NCBI GenBank assembly: GCA_020746105.1
Contig: CM036619.1
Span: forward strand, 51,320,635-51,384,634
Direction of reading: 5' to 3'
DNA: 64,000 bases
Origin: Trogon surrucura
Lineage: Eukaryota > Chordata > Aves > Trogoniformes > Trogonidae
Below the pieces are notes generated by a model, which made no database searches, was not told the DNA's origin, and saw only the letters and a list, made by a program, of their open reading frames with translations. Positions 36,207 through 57,717 of the stretch are shown piece after piece. Within the stretch, counting starts at the first letter, position 1, and every line of letters begins with the position of its first letter. The translations under genes and the position numbers were made by a program.

Positions 36207-39200
36207 CTACAAAGATAAAAATAAGAGTGCTGGTATCAGAAGCAGTGAATTCCAGTCATATTGTAAATCCTTACATCTAAACCAAACCCACCTACACGTT
36301 GCAAAAGCATGTTAGAGAAGAGAGCTGGGATAGCAGACGCTGGTTGGTATGTGACTGACAAACACCTGCAGCCCAGCAACAGTCAAACTGTTTGTGGTCT
36401 GACATTTCTGAAAGTCAAGTTTGTCAAACTGCTCGAAAAGTTTGCTGTTTTGTTGTTTGGCTTTTTTTTTAAAGAGCCCGTGTTAATTTACAAATCTGCC
36501 TAAGCTCAGCTCTCCTCTACAACATGCTTTCCTCAGACCTCACAGCTGTACTACTTCTCCTGGGGCCTGGGACAGGGCTTGGACAGGATTCTGTGGGACT
36601 AGGGAGGCTTGGGACAGGGCAGCTCCACCCTGGGGAGTTTCTCTATCTGGGCAAGCGAGGAGCTGGGCACATGTCACCACAGGGAAGATGCTGGTGAGGG
36701 CCTCACCAAGAAACATGAGCATCAGCTCCCCTGCCATGTGTGGAACTGATGACCAGTGCTTAGCCCACTCAGCCCAGCTACAGAAACTCACCAAGCAAGG
36801 CAACCACCACCTTTTTTTTTTTTAAAATTAAATGGAAAACCTCCTAGGTCAGTGCTGGATTATGAGATGTTTCAGGGGAGCAGAATCAATACTCGGGGCT
36901 CTCGAGCCACAGGGCATATGTATTAGATCTTAGGTCTCTTAACACCTGCTTCAGAAAATATGGCTTGTTTTGGCATCATCAGTGGACACCTTTCCACCAC
37001 TCTTACCTGTAAATTTGCCCACATGAGTCCTGCCCAGAGCAAGCCACGTGTTTTGAAACAGATAGCAGGGAAATCTAACACATGTGCACTGGGGGCAAGC
37101 AGACAGTGTTGGTACACTAGGTTCTAAGAAGTCACCTTTACCCTGCATTGCACTGATCTAGGTGCTTTTCCATTTAATGACCATTGATGAAGCTGCAGAG
37201 CTGGAATGTGAAACAGGACCATGACACAAAGACCCAAAATTTCTTACCTGACAAGACATAAACGCGCTCAGCTGATTCCACTTGTGCTGCAGATTCTGTT
37301 TTCTCAGAATGGCCCACTAAAGCAGCAGCAGACGGAACTAAGGCTGGATCATTTGAGCCCTGGCCTGCATTTAAAGGCTTCTCAATCTCTAACAGATAAG
37401 CTGTTTGGCCTACAACAGGAATGATTATTTTCTGTGGAAACTGCTCTACATAAGGTAGAACATAATGTGTATCCATAACTGGCTCATCATCCCCACGCAC
37501 TGATACACCTGTGGTGGAGGCAATCTCAGCTACGTTACACAAAGGCACATCCTGCACTGGATCTTTAGGAGCAGGTGGTGGTGAGACCTCAGTGGTGGAA
37601 GCAGTCTCAGCTTTGTTGCAGGAAGGCAGAGCCTGCAATGAACCTTTGGGAGCAGGTGGTGGTGGAACCTCAGTGGTAGAGGTAGTCTCAGCTTTGTTAC
37701 AGGAAGGCACATCCTTCCATGAACCTTTAGGAGCAGGTGGTGGTGAAACCTCAGTAGTGGAAGTACTCTCAGTTTTGTTGCAGGAAGGCACAGCCTGCAA
37801 TGGATCTTTAGGAGCAGGTGATGGTTCTTCTGACAAGGGGACTGAAGAAGCTTGACTTAGATAATTTGAGACATTAGTCCAGCTGTATGAGGTCCCTAGT
37901 TGTGCAGCTGTAGAGAACTGGCTCTCCACTCCTGCTTCTGACCTAAAAGCCTGTACAGAAGCCTCAGCTGTTGGGACAGCAGAAACATCTTCAGTAGCAC
38001 CTTCTACTGGTGTAAATTCATTCTCTGAGGTCTGAGAGTCTTCCGGAAGAGTCTGCACACTGGTTCCCACATTCCTCACAGAATAAAGAGAATCACTGTT
38101 ACCTAGCACATGGGCAGCAAGCTGGGCAGGCTCAGCAGGGACATACGCCAGCTGAGGTCCCTCAGGGGATGAAGCTCCTTCAGCGTCAAGAAGTGATTTG
38201 CTTTCTGCAACGCAACTGGCAACTGATGGGTGTTGAGTTGTTTTGGAGCTATATTGAATATCAGGTTCTTCAAGGAGATGGTCTTCCTCTGTGTCGGTAT
38301 ACTTGTCCCTTTGCTTGGGCTCCCCAGAAAATAAAGTATCTGTGTGTACAGATGTCTTCTCTTCCAGTCCTGCATTCTCGTTTTCTGCAAAGTAAAAAGT
38401 ATGTAATGGTAACACCTGAGCATCTGTTTCCATTTAAATAAAATTAAGCGTGATTTCTGGACCAATACAATTAGATACTCTACAGCACATTTAGAAGGCT
38501 TTCTGGGTTGCAGAGATGGAATAATTTAAGGAGAGGGGTTGCCGCTTGCCTATCGATAAGGGAAAAAAATTCAGAGAGCAGTTGTGCCACTCCAAAGCCT
38601 TAACTGTATTCCTGATACTGCAGTGATGGCTTCATTCTCATCTACTGCCCACAAACACTGCCACACTTATGGGTTAAAAGATCAAACCTTTTACATGAAG
38701 CACATCTGATATGCCAGCTAGACCATGCTCATCTTTGCAACACCTCAGACCTCTTTGGATCTATCAAAGTTATTTTAGATGCATAGATAGTAACATTTTA
38801 GCTTTCTCAAGAACCTTGACTAGTTGAACTGACAGGTATCCACGTGGAGAACAGGGTAAGATAGAAAGAAGTTTCAGATACAGAGTGGAAAATGGCTTCT
38901 AGGGTAGTTATCAAGGGAGGAACACAAGAATACTCGTGAGGTCAAAACAGTATTCAGCATATGGGTTAGTAAAACACTCAGCATCAGGAAAAAAAAACAA
39001 CAAACCAAGAGGCCTCGTTTCTATTGTGATTAGATAGTGTCATTTACATTTAAAGGGGGACATTTGAAGCTGCTGACACTTAGGGTAACCCGTGGGACAT
39101 AAACAGGCTGTGGCCTAGACAAAGCACCCATATCACCGCTCTCACACAACCTCAGGTGGCACAATATGCTCCAGCCCTTGTCTGGCCAAACCCAGGGAGC

Positions 39201-39885
39201 AGCTGGAAGTTCCCAGCTCCCAAAGGAACGAGAAGCCCACAGAACTAAATATCCTTTTATAAACAAAGATACAGTAAGTATTTACAAAGAATAAGTGTAA
39301 GTGTAAAGTTGCTCTCTGCAGTATCTTAAAATTAAAATGACCAAAGGCATCCCAGCTCTCCTCTATACTCAAGGAGACAGTACAGCATCCCAGAGGACTA
39401 ATTCTTCCCACACAAAATAAAGGCAAGGGCTTTCTGAAGACGCCTGCCTTTTCAATAGCCCAGAGCCTATGTGCCTCTTTCATGTGACTAGACATGGATG
39501 GGATGCATCCCATAATAAGTGAAAACTACTTGCATCTATTCAGGTTGGATCATTGCCTCAAAATACCTTAAAAAAACAAACAGCAACTATCTTACCTTTA
39601 ACTAACTCAAACTGTTCAATCAGTTCATTTAGATCCAGATTTGGATGCCCTGAAGAGAGAAACAGAAATGAAGCTGGACTAGGATAAGCACTCTCAAATA
39701 ACTCAGCTCTTGAGATGAAACACTGGTAGGAACAAACCTTTTCGGAAGTTGAGGAGCTCTTGGAAATAAAGAGCAAAAAACTCAGTAATGTCGTCCGGGT
39801 TTTCTTCCACAACAGCCCGGCTCACCCCCTCGAGCAGGGTCTGGAGGCCAGGTGGAACAGTCAGGTTTATCGTGGAGGTTGGCAT
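35635..39885 (-). CDS. CABYR: CABYR, calcium-binding tyrosine phosphorylation-regulated sperm protein (complete coding region)
   Basis: A sperm flagellum fibrous-sheath protein, phosphorylated during capacitation. Four exons join in phase: 39885-39738, 39649-39596, 38384-37248 and 36206-35635, giving about 636 codons (human about 493 from memory). Residues about 8-45 form an RIIa-type dimerisation/docking domain (VPPGLQTLLEGVSRAVVEEN, then FFALYFQELLNFRKG), the fold used to bind A-kinase anchoring proteins. The middle is long and acidic, with a conserved AYVPAEPAQLAA block, four 27-residue Pro-rich repeats and YVEQFPQKIIIP. The last exon carries NLWTLYCLTDLKQ, APPFILV and GWKPLPGHAV, which I recognise from the human C-terminus. 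The start is the ATG at 39883-39885, giving MPTSTINLTVPPG, which aligns with the human start. An in-frame ATG nine codons upstream is less likely. Odd features are the repeat array and an apparently early stop. Confidence 0.94.
36207..37247 (-). other. CABYR: CABYR intron 3
   Basis: Bounded by GTAAGA at its 5' end and TTTGTAG at its 3' end on the minus strand. No further coding sequence is recognised. Confidence 0.85.
37248..38384 (-). CDS. CABYR: CABYR exon 3 (coding): long acidic, repeat-bearing exon
   Basis: 1137 bases, open throughout. The acceptor is TACTTTGCAG and the donor is GTAAGA after RVYVLS. Blocks in order: NENAGLEEKTS, an acidic region, QLAYVPAEPAQLAAHVLG, a Ser/Thr/Glu-rich region, four 27-residue repeats with PPPAPK proline motifs, then THYVLPYVEQFPQKIIIPV and GQTAYLLEIEK. 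The first and last blocks match the remembered human CABYR. The repeats do not and look lineage-specific. Confidence 0.93.
37560..37830 (-). repeat. CABYR: 81-bp coding minisatellite in CABYR
   Basis: Units begin at 37560, 37641, 37722 and 37803 with exact 81-base spacing. A decayed unit precedes them (about 37505-37559). Each encodes 27 residues of the type APKGSLQALPSCNKAETAST then TEVSPPP. The length is a multiple of three, so copy number can change without breaking the frame. Confidence 0.95.
38385..39595 (-). other. CABYR: CABYR intron 2
   Basis: About 1.2 kb with canonical GTAAGA and TTGCAG ends. Nothing else is recognised in it. Confidence 0.85.
39596..39649 (-). CDS. CABYR: CABYR exon 2 (coding), 54 bases
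   Basis: Reads GHPNLDLNELIEQFELVK, phase 1 in and out. The acceptor is CTCTTCAG and the donor is GTAAGA. It aligns with the human stretch DIKDLVKQF that follows the docking domain. Confidence 0.9.
39738..39885 (-). CDS. CABYR: CABYR exon 1 (coding): RIIa-like docking domain
   Basis: Starts MPTSTINLTVPPG and ends LLNFRK plus one base before a GTTTGT donor. The pattern of hydrophobic residues (LLEGVSRAV, EFFALYFQELL) is that of the regulatory-subunit-II-alpha fold. Sequence upstream stays open as far as a possible acceptor (TTTGTACAG) at 39913, so the exon probably starts near 39912 with a short 5' UTR. Confidence 0.92.
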
Positions 39886-40299
39886 CTTCGGCCTCAGTTT
39901 GCAGTTTTCCACCTGTACAAACAGAATTCCTTGGCTCCGAGTCTATTCTGCCCCAGCGTGAAGTGTCCAATGCCAACGGCATGATCATAACTGTTGATCC
40001 CTTGCCATGCCATTGGTAACCCTCCCATACCCCTTCCCAAACGCTCCTTTAACTTCAAGGGGGTATTTACCTCTTGCAGTGACCAAACCCTTTACTCCCC
40101 CCTTTAGGTACCTTTAGGCAGCAGGGGGCAGGTCAGAAGGACCAGACAATTAGGCAGCCTTGAGGTGAATTCAAACTCGTGCCTTAAATTCCCTTTTTTA
40201 AAGATAAAACGCACCAAAGCATCCACCAATGAGCCAGAAAAGCAATTTGCGTTCAAGTAAATAGTTTATAGGACATTGCTTGCTCCCCCCATCTCCTCC

Positions 40300-40440
40300 T
40301 CCATCCCCTCCGGTACCTGCTCTCTCCCCTGACGAGGGCGGTGGGCACCCAGCCGGGAAGGTGCGATGATGTCACAACGCCCCTGCATCATCCACGGTGC
40401 TGAGGTTCAGCACCAGGGTCTGCACTACGGCGTTCTGTTG
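40300..40440 (-). promoter_or_regulatory. Possible CABYR promoter region with CRE-like site
   Basis: A locally GC-richer patch about 450 bases upstream of the CABYR start, containing TGATGTCA at 40367-40374, one base from the palindromic CRE. CRE-driven promoters are common in haploid male germ cells. Without transcript data this is only a candidate. Confidence 0.25.
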
Positions 40441-40455
40441 GTCAAAACGGATTCC

Positions 40456-40842
40456 TAGAATCATAGAATGCATTGGGTTGGAAGGGACCTTTAGAGATCC
40501 TCTAGTCCAACTCCCCTGCAGCGAGCAGGGACGTCTTTAACCAGATCAGGTTGCTCAGAGCCCCATCCAGCCTGACCTTGAACGTCTCCAGTAATGGGGC
40601 CTCCATCACCGCTCTGGGCAACCTGCTCCAGTGTTTCACCATCCTCATCATAAAGAACTTCCTAATGCCTAATCTAAATCTAGCTTAATCTAGTTTAAAA
40701 CCATTGCCCCTCATCCTATTGCCACATACCCTTGCAACCAGTCCCTCCTCTGCTTTCCTGTAGGCCCCCTTCAATTACTGGGAGGCCCCTATAAGTTCTC
40801 CCCAGAGCCCTCTCTTTTTCAGGCTGAACAACCTCTAATCAT
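40456..40842 (-). mobile_element. CR1 LINE 3' fragment
   Basis: Reverse-oriented CR1 tail from TAGAATCATAGAATGCATTG through GGTTGGAAGGGACCTTTAGA, GGGGCCTCCATCACCGCTCT and TAAAGAACTTCCTAATGCCT to TTTCAGGCTGAACAACCTCT. It lies just upstream of the putative CABYR promoter. Confidence 0.93.
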
Positions 40843-43800
40843 AATACAGGCCGAGAGAGTTAGGTTTACCCTTGGGCAGCCAGAGGGCTCTGTGGGTGGG
40901 TGACGCCTTTTTTTTTTTTTTAGTAATAATATACTTTAAGACTGAAGCACAGTGTCACAGCTGCCATTGCTCAGGATGAACAGCGTAAGGGCTGTGAGGA
41001 CAAGGCTGAGCACCCTGCCCACAGGACACAGGGGAAGCCAGCATCCACAGGGCTCACACCCGTGAGCCTTTTCTCCCTTCCCAAGCTACCATGAAACCCA
41101 TTCCTGCTTTTCGCTGCTGACTCACCTTCAAGCACACAACCGGGTGAACTCGCAGCGCAGGCAGAACCCCTCTAAACTGGTGTTTCTCACCTGTTCTCCT
41201 CACCAGCACCAGGCAGCCAAACCAGAGAAGTTTCTTCCCAGCACAGGAGGAGTGTAACTTTGGATCAGTCTTCAGTTGTGGTAACTTCACACAATCCAAT
41301 GCTGCAACCTGTGGAAAGCAGAAAGGCTGCAGCCACATCCCTCTCTCCCCTCTGCCAGATATGGAGCAGCAGATGGGTGCACAGACCCATCCCCTGGTTC
41401 ACAGCCTGCCCTTTTAAGTCCTTTTAAGGGACTCAAACTGATGTAACAGACCGCAAAATACAGCGCCTGAGAAGCAATGCTCTGTGGTGACCTCTGGCAG
41501 GAGCTCAGAGCAAACCACTGGGGATTAAAACCTCCTCAGACACAGCAGCTACCCTCAAAGAGGAATGAGATTATTCCTTAGCATAGCCCCAGTCATACTG
41601 CAGAACCTTATGAATACTAGGGGAAAAACTTGAGCAAAACCTCAACAGCCCCAAAGAATATTTGCTTTCCAGTACACATTTTTAGTAGATACACACAAGA
41701 CCATGTGCTGTTCCAATAAGACAGGCACCAAAAATGTAATCACACAGTGCTGTATTTTGCAGGTTACCACTAACTGGGTTTCCAAGGATCACAAAGGCAG
41801 GAAGATCACGGGAGTGAGCCATGATCAGGAGTCCACTGTTGGGATAAAAGTTTTTATCTACCAACAATGCCACAGATTAGTCTTCATCAAAGTCAGAAAA
41901 CTATCATCTGCTTCCCTGCTTTTGTATGCCTGGATGTCTGCACCTGTCCAAAAACCCAGAAGCACTGAAGATTTAGGACTTAAGTGCCATTGTTGCCAAA
42001 GCATTTAGACTAACTGTAATAGCTTCCTTTAGTAAGTAACATAATAGGTCATTTAAAATTAACAGAATATTATTATATCACTTCCAAGTTAGTTCACAGG
42101 AAAGTATGTTAGTGGTAAACTCACCATGGAATTTTTCTTTCATATGAAACTCCTTAGAAAGTAATTTCTCATTAAGGAAACTTCTCACAATCGCTCATCA
42201 GTCCTGGAGAGCGACAACACAGATGACAACATAAAACCAGTTAAATATGAATATGCTATGACTTAGGAAATTAGGATGATTAGCTTTCCTAGAAAGAAAG
42301 GTATATTTCAACAATGTATATGAGGACTAGAAAATATTGTTTCTAGAGTTGGGATAATCATCTGAAGTCTAGATTTCTGTATGGAGAACATATGGAAGCA
42401 ACAAGAATTCATAAAGGCATTAAACATACCTGGGTGTAAAGGCAGTCACATGGTTACCTTGAAACCATCCTCAATGAATGCCGATAAGAAGCTAACTCGT
42501 ATATTTGCTTCTTTTGAGAACTTTCAAAACTCGGAGTCTGCAGAGCTCTGCACAGCAAAAGCCTCAAAGATGTTTAAGAACAGATATAACAACCCACAGA
42601 AAAAAATTATTAGGAGAGCTAACAGAACACAGGCATAAAACCTCCTTAAGTATTTACAAAGGCTTCAGCCCTAACAAAAATGTGTCTGTCTGAAACTTAA
42701 GAGGAGCTATAGGAAAAGATATGTCTGGAAACTAGTTCACTGTGCTGGAGCCTCGATGTAATTTTTGGAAGCCATCTACAATTCATCCATCATACAAAGT
42801 GGCCTGAAACTGAAGAGCCTCAGAGCAGTCTGCCCAGCTGAGGGTAACTCCCATCCTTTGTGCCATCTGCAGAAGTAACAGCTCCCAGACAATGCTCATT
42901 TTAGAAGACAAAGACTGGACAGAATTTCAGCAAATCAAGGTCCCAGATAAGCCTTATTTTTCTTCTACCAAATAAAAGGATCAGGTCATTCATGAATTCT
43001 TCATGAGATAGTTCACAACAGGTGAATAAATCCTACCAGTTGGGGGCACCTGGGGTGTGTTCGGTTTTGGTTTCTTAACTTGCAATCGCTTTCAAAGCTT
43101 CAGCCAAAGAAGCAGGAGAGAAGGACTTGCACTTTTTTGCAAGCACCATCTTTGTGTTTCCACCTGCCAGAAACTTCAGCAGAATTCAAAGTGGGGATTT
43201 GCATTCCTAATCAAAAATCTCCACAAAAACCTTCTTGCTTTTCCTACGAAAGGTACAAAACATTGGTTTTATTTACGGTGTCTTTATGCGTATCTCCAAC
43301 TCTCTTTAATCTCCCCTTTTGTCACGGCCGTTGCTGCAAGTGAGAAGTGCATGTCCCAGCAATACAACTATTGTTTTTTTCAGTACAGTAAACATATTGC
43401 TTTTAGTGAAAGGCAGCATTCGTTACACATGAAATTTTCCTCACAGTCTGACAATCTCTCCCCCTCCTCCCTCCTCCCTTCCCCTCTCACATATTCAGCT
43501 CAAACAAGCTTTTTTTGTTTTTAATCTCTTCACGTGAGAGTCTTTCTGGGCATCTCCTAGAGGTAAGCACAGTTGCCAGAAAATGACTGAAAACCACTGA
43601 AGATCAGCCAGTCCTGCTGAGGGTAGCAGATTACTTGACTGAAACACCACCTTAAAGAATTTGTATCAAAAGCTAAGCAGTATCTTGGAAAAAGCAGAAG
43701 TGAAAAAATTAGCGGTAACAGTGAGACACCTGAACATGAACTCCTCATGGTTATAACACACTGGTGGTTAAAAAAACAGAGGCTGCATGTGTCATGAAAA

Positions 43801-43900
43801 TCTTGGGTAATGAAGCAAAGAGCCTGAGAAGAAGCAGGGAGGCCCTGTTCACCTACACCGAGTCCAGCTTTAGGGCCCAAAAACACATTAGAAAAGTGGG

Positions 43901-43941
43901 CAAAACCAGAAGTAATTCGTGGCCAAAACCAGAAGCAATTC
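43901..43941. repeat. Short tandem duplication (about 23-bp unit)
   Basis: CAAAACCAGAAGTAATTC is repeated 23 bases later as CAAAACCAGAAGCAATTC with one substitution. Confidence 0.8.
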
Positions 43942-44626
43942 AGTGTTTAACTCTGGAAAGCCTGCCTCAAGCTAAGTTTCTTACTGTTTAGTTTTCTAAC
44001 TGAGTGAGGTGGTGGTGTGGGGAGCAGGAATATCACTCTTTGCCACCTACTAACACTGGCACGCTTTTATAACTGTTTAATTGAACAAGTTTTCGAAGTT
44101 CACAGAAAATACAGATTTGCAACGCTCTGACAAAGTCAGGACTTTTATGAAAGAAACCAATCTTTTTTTTTTCTTCCAGTGCATCTTGTACACCAGCTAA
44201 TTTCACACCAGAAAAATTGTTTTGGCATAAATTAAGAGTACTGTATGTAGATACAGGTAATTTGGTGTAGAAGCAGCAGGTTCTCTTGCTTTCTGAATCT
44301 CCGTAGAAAATACTGTATTTTAGTTGTACTTCGGTCAAAACGAACTACAACTGGAACCTGCCTGTGTATTTCCACCTGTAAGTCAACTTTTCCAGGCAAA
44401 AGTAGTTTTCGAAGCAGTATTTTCTAGCTCACCTCAAAGCACCAGAACGCAAGACAATATTGTACAAGTATCTACTCAATCTGCCATTAGCAGAGGAACA
44501 ACTCCCTGTCGTGCTTTTTTTCCTAAACTCCTCATTTATGTAAAATAATTTGCCACTATTTTTTATGTATATAAATGCATATTTATATGTATATATTTTT
44601 ATACCGCTACAATTTCTGTAAAATAA

Positions 44627-44650
44627 TATGCCACTATACACAGTGGCATA
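44627..44650. repeat. Perfect inverted repeat with 6-base loop
   Basis: TATGCCACT and its exact reverse complement AGTGGCATA separated by ATACAC, within AT-rich DNA. A related piece (TTTGCCACTAT) lies about 75 bases upstream. Confidence 0.85.
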
Positions 44651-47019
44651 CATTGACTTCCTGTAGCCTTAAATGCAATCCCAAGCCAGTATTATTTACT
44701 TGAAAAGGGTAGCTACCACCGTTAATATTTTGCAATGATGAGTGAAAAGGGAATCTTGAGTGCTGTTTATAGGCTGCCCTGCTTTTGCTGCACTGATGGC
44801 TCCAATTAGCAGCCTCTAACACCATGTGTAGCCCTTCGCCAACCCAACACTTGCTCCTGCTCAAACTTTAAACAGGCACAGCGCAATTTTAAGAACACAA
44901 GTATGATCAATTGTTGCAAAGATAATCAGATTGTCGTAAACTGAAAAGCAATTCAATATAACATCTGGGGAATTTTATTTAAGAATAAAGCATTAACTAG
45001 AATATGAAACAAGCATTCAAAGGCAGAGAGACGAAATTAAAGTGCTTCCTTTAGAGTAAATTAAAAACATTTTTCAAAGGTGAAGGAATACAACAATTGT
45101 GTGTGGTTCTTTTTCTTTAATGAAGACCAAGTAAACCTGATGTCTTAGAAAAGCATCTTAAATCTTGTTCAGTATATGGTTGATCTCAACATGACACATG
45201 TAACTCACTTTCCAAACCAGGAGATTATAATTATATGGAAGAACAAAGGCTGAGGTAATTGCTGACTAGAAAACCTTGTTACAAAGTCTCACGTGACATG
45301 CCGGAAGTTTTCCCAATACTTGGTATCATCTTGTTCAGGAGGCCACCAATTAAAAGACAAATTCAAGGAGCAAAGGAACAAAACTGATGTCCAGGTTTCC
45401 TTTAATTTTACTCAGAAATATAAAAGTGCAAGTTCTGTAAATTGACATTTACAGTACATCACAATAAATATGCCACCCTGTGACATCTAAAAACTCTAAT
45501 TATTTGAAATGAGTCATATTGAGATAAAAACTGCATCAACACCAACAAAAATACCTGACCCAGTAAAGATAGTCTTAACATATTAACTAGCAAGATGCAT
45601 ATTCCATTATTGCTATTAGACCATGCCTCCGAGTTCCAAAGTATAAAAACTCATCGGTTTACACAAAATACAATTGAAATTTTTCTCATCACAGGCACAA
45701 TCTAACATGAAAAATAATTTTGACATACACAATGTAGGAGAGTCTCCTATAATGGGAGGGGGGGAAAATTAGTACAGAAACACATAGTTGTAATTTCAGT
45801 GATGATTTGCTAAATCCACAGAAAAGCTGCAATTTGCACAGAGTTAAACTGTTATCTGAATATATAGTGTCTTTCCATACCCATTCCTGGCCTGGAGACA
45901 ACAAGCCTTTTAGTAAATTTACTAAAATGAATTTGTTAGCTACCTCCAAGTACGCAGACCCTAGATATCCCAACACAAATCGCATGCAGGTGCTTTGTGT
46001 CCTGAACAGCCTATTCTCAACATTATATTTAAAGCTGTGCATTTAAAAGGAATTTTGTCATAAATGTACTGTTTCTAGCTATTTACCCAGAATGGACTGT
46101 GTTTCTGATTGCAGAACATTAAGAAGTCAGATAGGACGAAATAAAGATTTCAATTACATTAAGCCCATCTTTAAAATCATTATTTGAATTCTAAGTAGCC
46201 GCTATACATACAATATGTTCCCTAGTCAATACTTATTTTGATTGACCAAGTAAGGTTGAATGCTCATTTATGATTCAACATTACTGTCATAGCTGAACTA
46301 AAGAAAAGAGAAGTGTACTATCTGTAACACATCTAGTTATAGAAAAATAAAACCTCTTTTTTAGGAGTCTCTCCTCTCCTTCAGGAACTGCAACAGAAAT
46401 GTTTAACTGCTCTAGAACGCCTTTCATAGCAGGAACTGTGTATTTCTAGAGAGAAATGAAAAGTGTCTCAGCCGCTTCGTTTGGCCTACCAAATAGGGTA
46501 TCACTTTTCTCCTCCATATCAGTCTTGCTTTAGATGCAACCTCAAAAGCAAATCAATGAAGGTTAGGTGTGGGCAAGGTCTAAAACTTTGGCAACGTATT
46601 CTACAATAAGATAGGGAAGAAAAAAAAAGTTTAAGCTAAGGAACTGTTTAAGGCAACCTGACCAAAGTAAAGATAAGGCTTTTGGATAACTATTTCCAAA
46701 GATATCCAGTTTTCTGAGCTTTGCAAAGTAACATAATTCAACTAACTTTCTGGTCAGATTTCCACTCACAAGCTTCTTTAAAAAAATATTTACCTTCTTA
46801 AAATATGGTATTAACTGAACATAAAACATAAGGAGACGCTACATATTATAGGCAAAAGTAAAAAGAGCTACAGAGGAGCACACAGATGGCCAAGTATTAA
46901 CAATTACACAGTCACGACAACAGCTTTAAGCTTCCCGAGGTACTTCGGTATATTAACGCCACAGGTTTGGAATACCATAGAGGGACTTGGGATATTGTAG
47001 TAGTGGTATAACTACCAAA

Positions 47020-47902
47020 GTAGATTTTTGGTTTTGTGTTTTATTTGGTTGGGGTTTTTAATACCTTTAAAAAGTCACTGCTATAATGATTCAGCAGCTT
47101 GAACGAAGAACATGTAAAATTACTGTATCTGGCCTATGTATTTTAACACAATATTCAGAATATTAAGAGCAGAAATAAGAACTGCCCACGCTGTAATACC
47201 ATGTCAAACCAAGCCTTTGGCTGGAATGTACCAGATGCAGAGATCATAATATTGGCATAGTTTATATCCCATTTATGAGTCGGGTTGGAAGGGAAGGAAT
47301 GAAGAATGGAAGGGGATGAGGTTTAAAATTCACACAGCAGTCATCAGGAAGTCACTGACATAAGTCACTAAAATTTACTAAGATCTGGGTTTGGCAGCTG
47401 AATAGTTTTCCTTCTCCTGTATATTGGTCTAATGCTTGAAGAAAACAAAAACTGATCTGATCATTCCCAACTTCAACACTTGCACCAATTACTGTATTGT
47501 ATTACTCTAATCAAAACAGAATTGCTCCCCGTGGCATATTTTAGGTCTAGATCTATTTTAAAAGGTAAAAAAAAATCACCTCTGCCAATACCATTGAATT
47601 AAAATAATGTGTGCTTATTTAGGCTCATCCACAGAGTTACAAGCAATTGCATTCAGCTTGGTTTAAACAAAATAAAAACCGAAGAGTTAAAAACACAAGG
47701 TCACTTAACCTTCTTCCTGGATGATTTACTTTCAGTCAAAATTATAACGTTTCACTAAGCTATACCAACTCTGACCATACTCGGTAAGTGTCTCTGGCAC
47801 AAGTGGTTTCCAGAAGAAAAGCTGGTCTTCCCAACAGCTTTTTCTTCTGCTTCATCCTAAAGTGCAGAAACTGTGGGAAAGGGTAACAAAACTTCCCATC
47901 CG
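47020..47902 (-). other. TTC39C: TTC39C 3' UTR (probable, end uncertain)
   Basis: AT-rich non-coding DNA after the stop. Minus-strand AATAAA occurs at 47040-47045, with ATTAAA close by near 47056. A second AATAAA lies at 44974-44979. Either could be the end, so the UTR may extend to about 44960. Confidence 0.45.

Positions 47903-57717
<9,815 letters not shown>

Larger units (their letters stand above)
40843..44970. other. Intergenic region between CABYR and TTC39C
   Basis: Unique sequence with scattered short open frames, the longest 155 codons at 43057-43524 on the plus strand. None shows a recognisable domain, codon bias or splice structure. It may hold a CABYR 5' untranslated exon that I cannot place. 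Confidence 0.55.

Noticed and set aside
37511..37855. A plus-strand 114-codon repetitive open frame.
   Set aside because: It is the antisense of the CABYR minisatellite; the in-frame unit length keeps both strands open.
43057..43524. A 155-codon plus-strand open frame between CABYR and TTC39C.
   Set aside because: No domain, no splice context and a low-complexity Ser/Leu/Pro end; likely chance.
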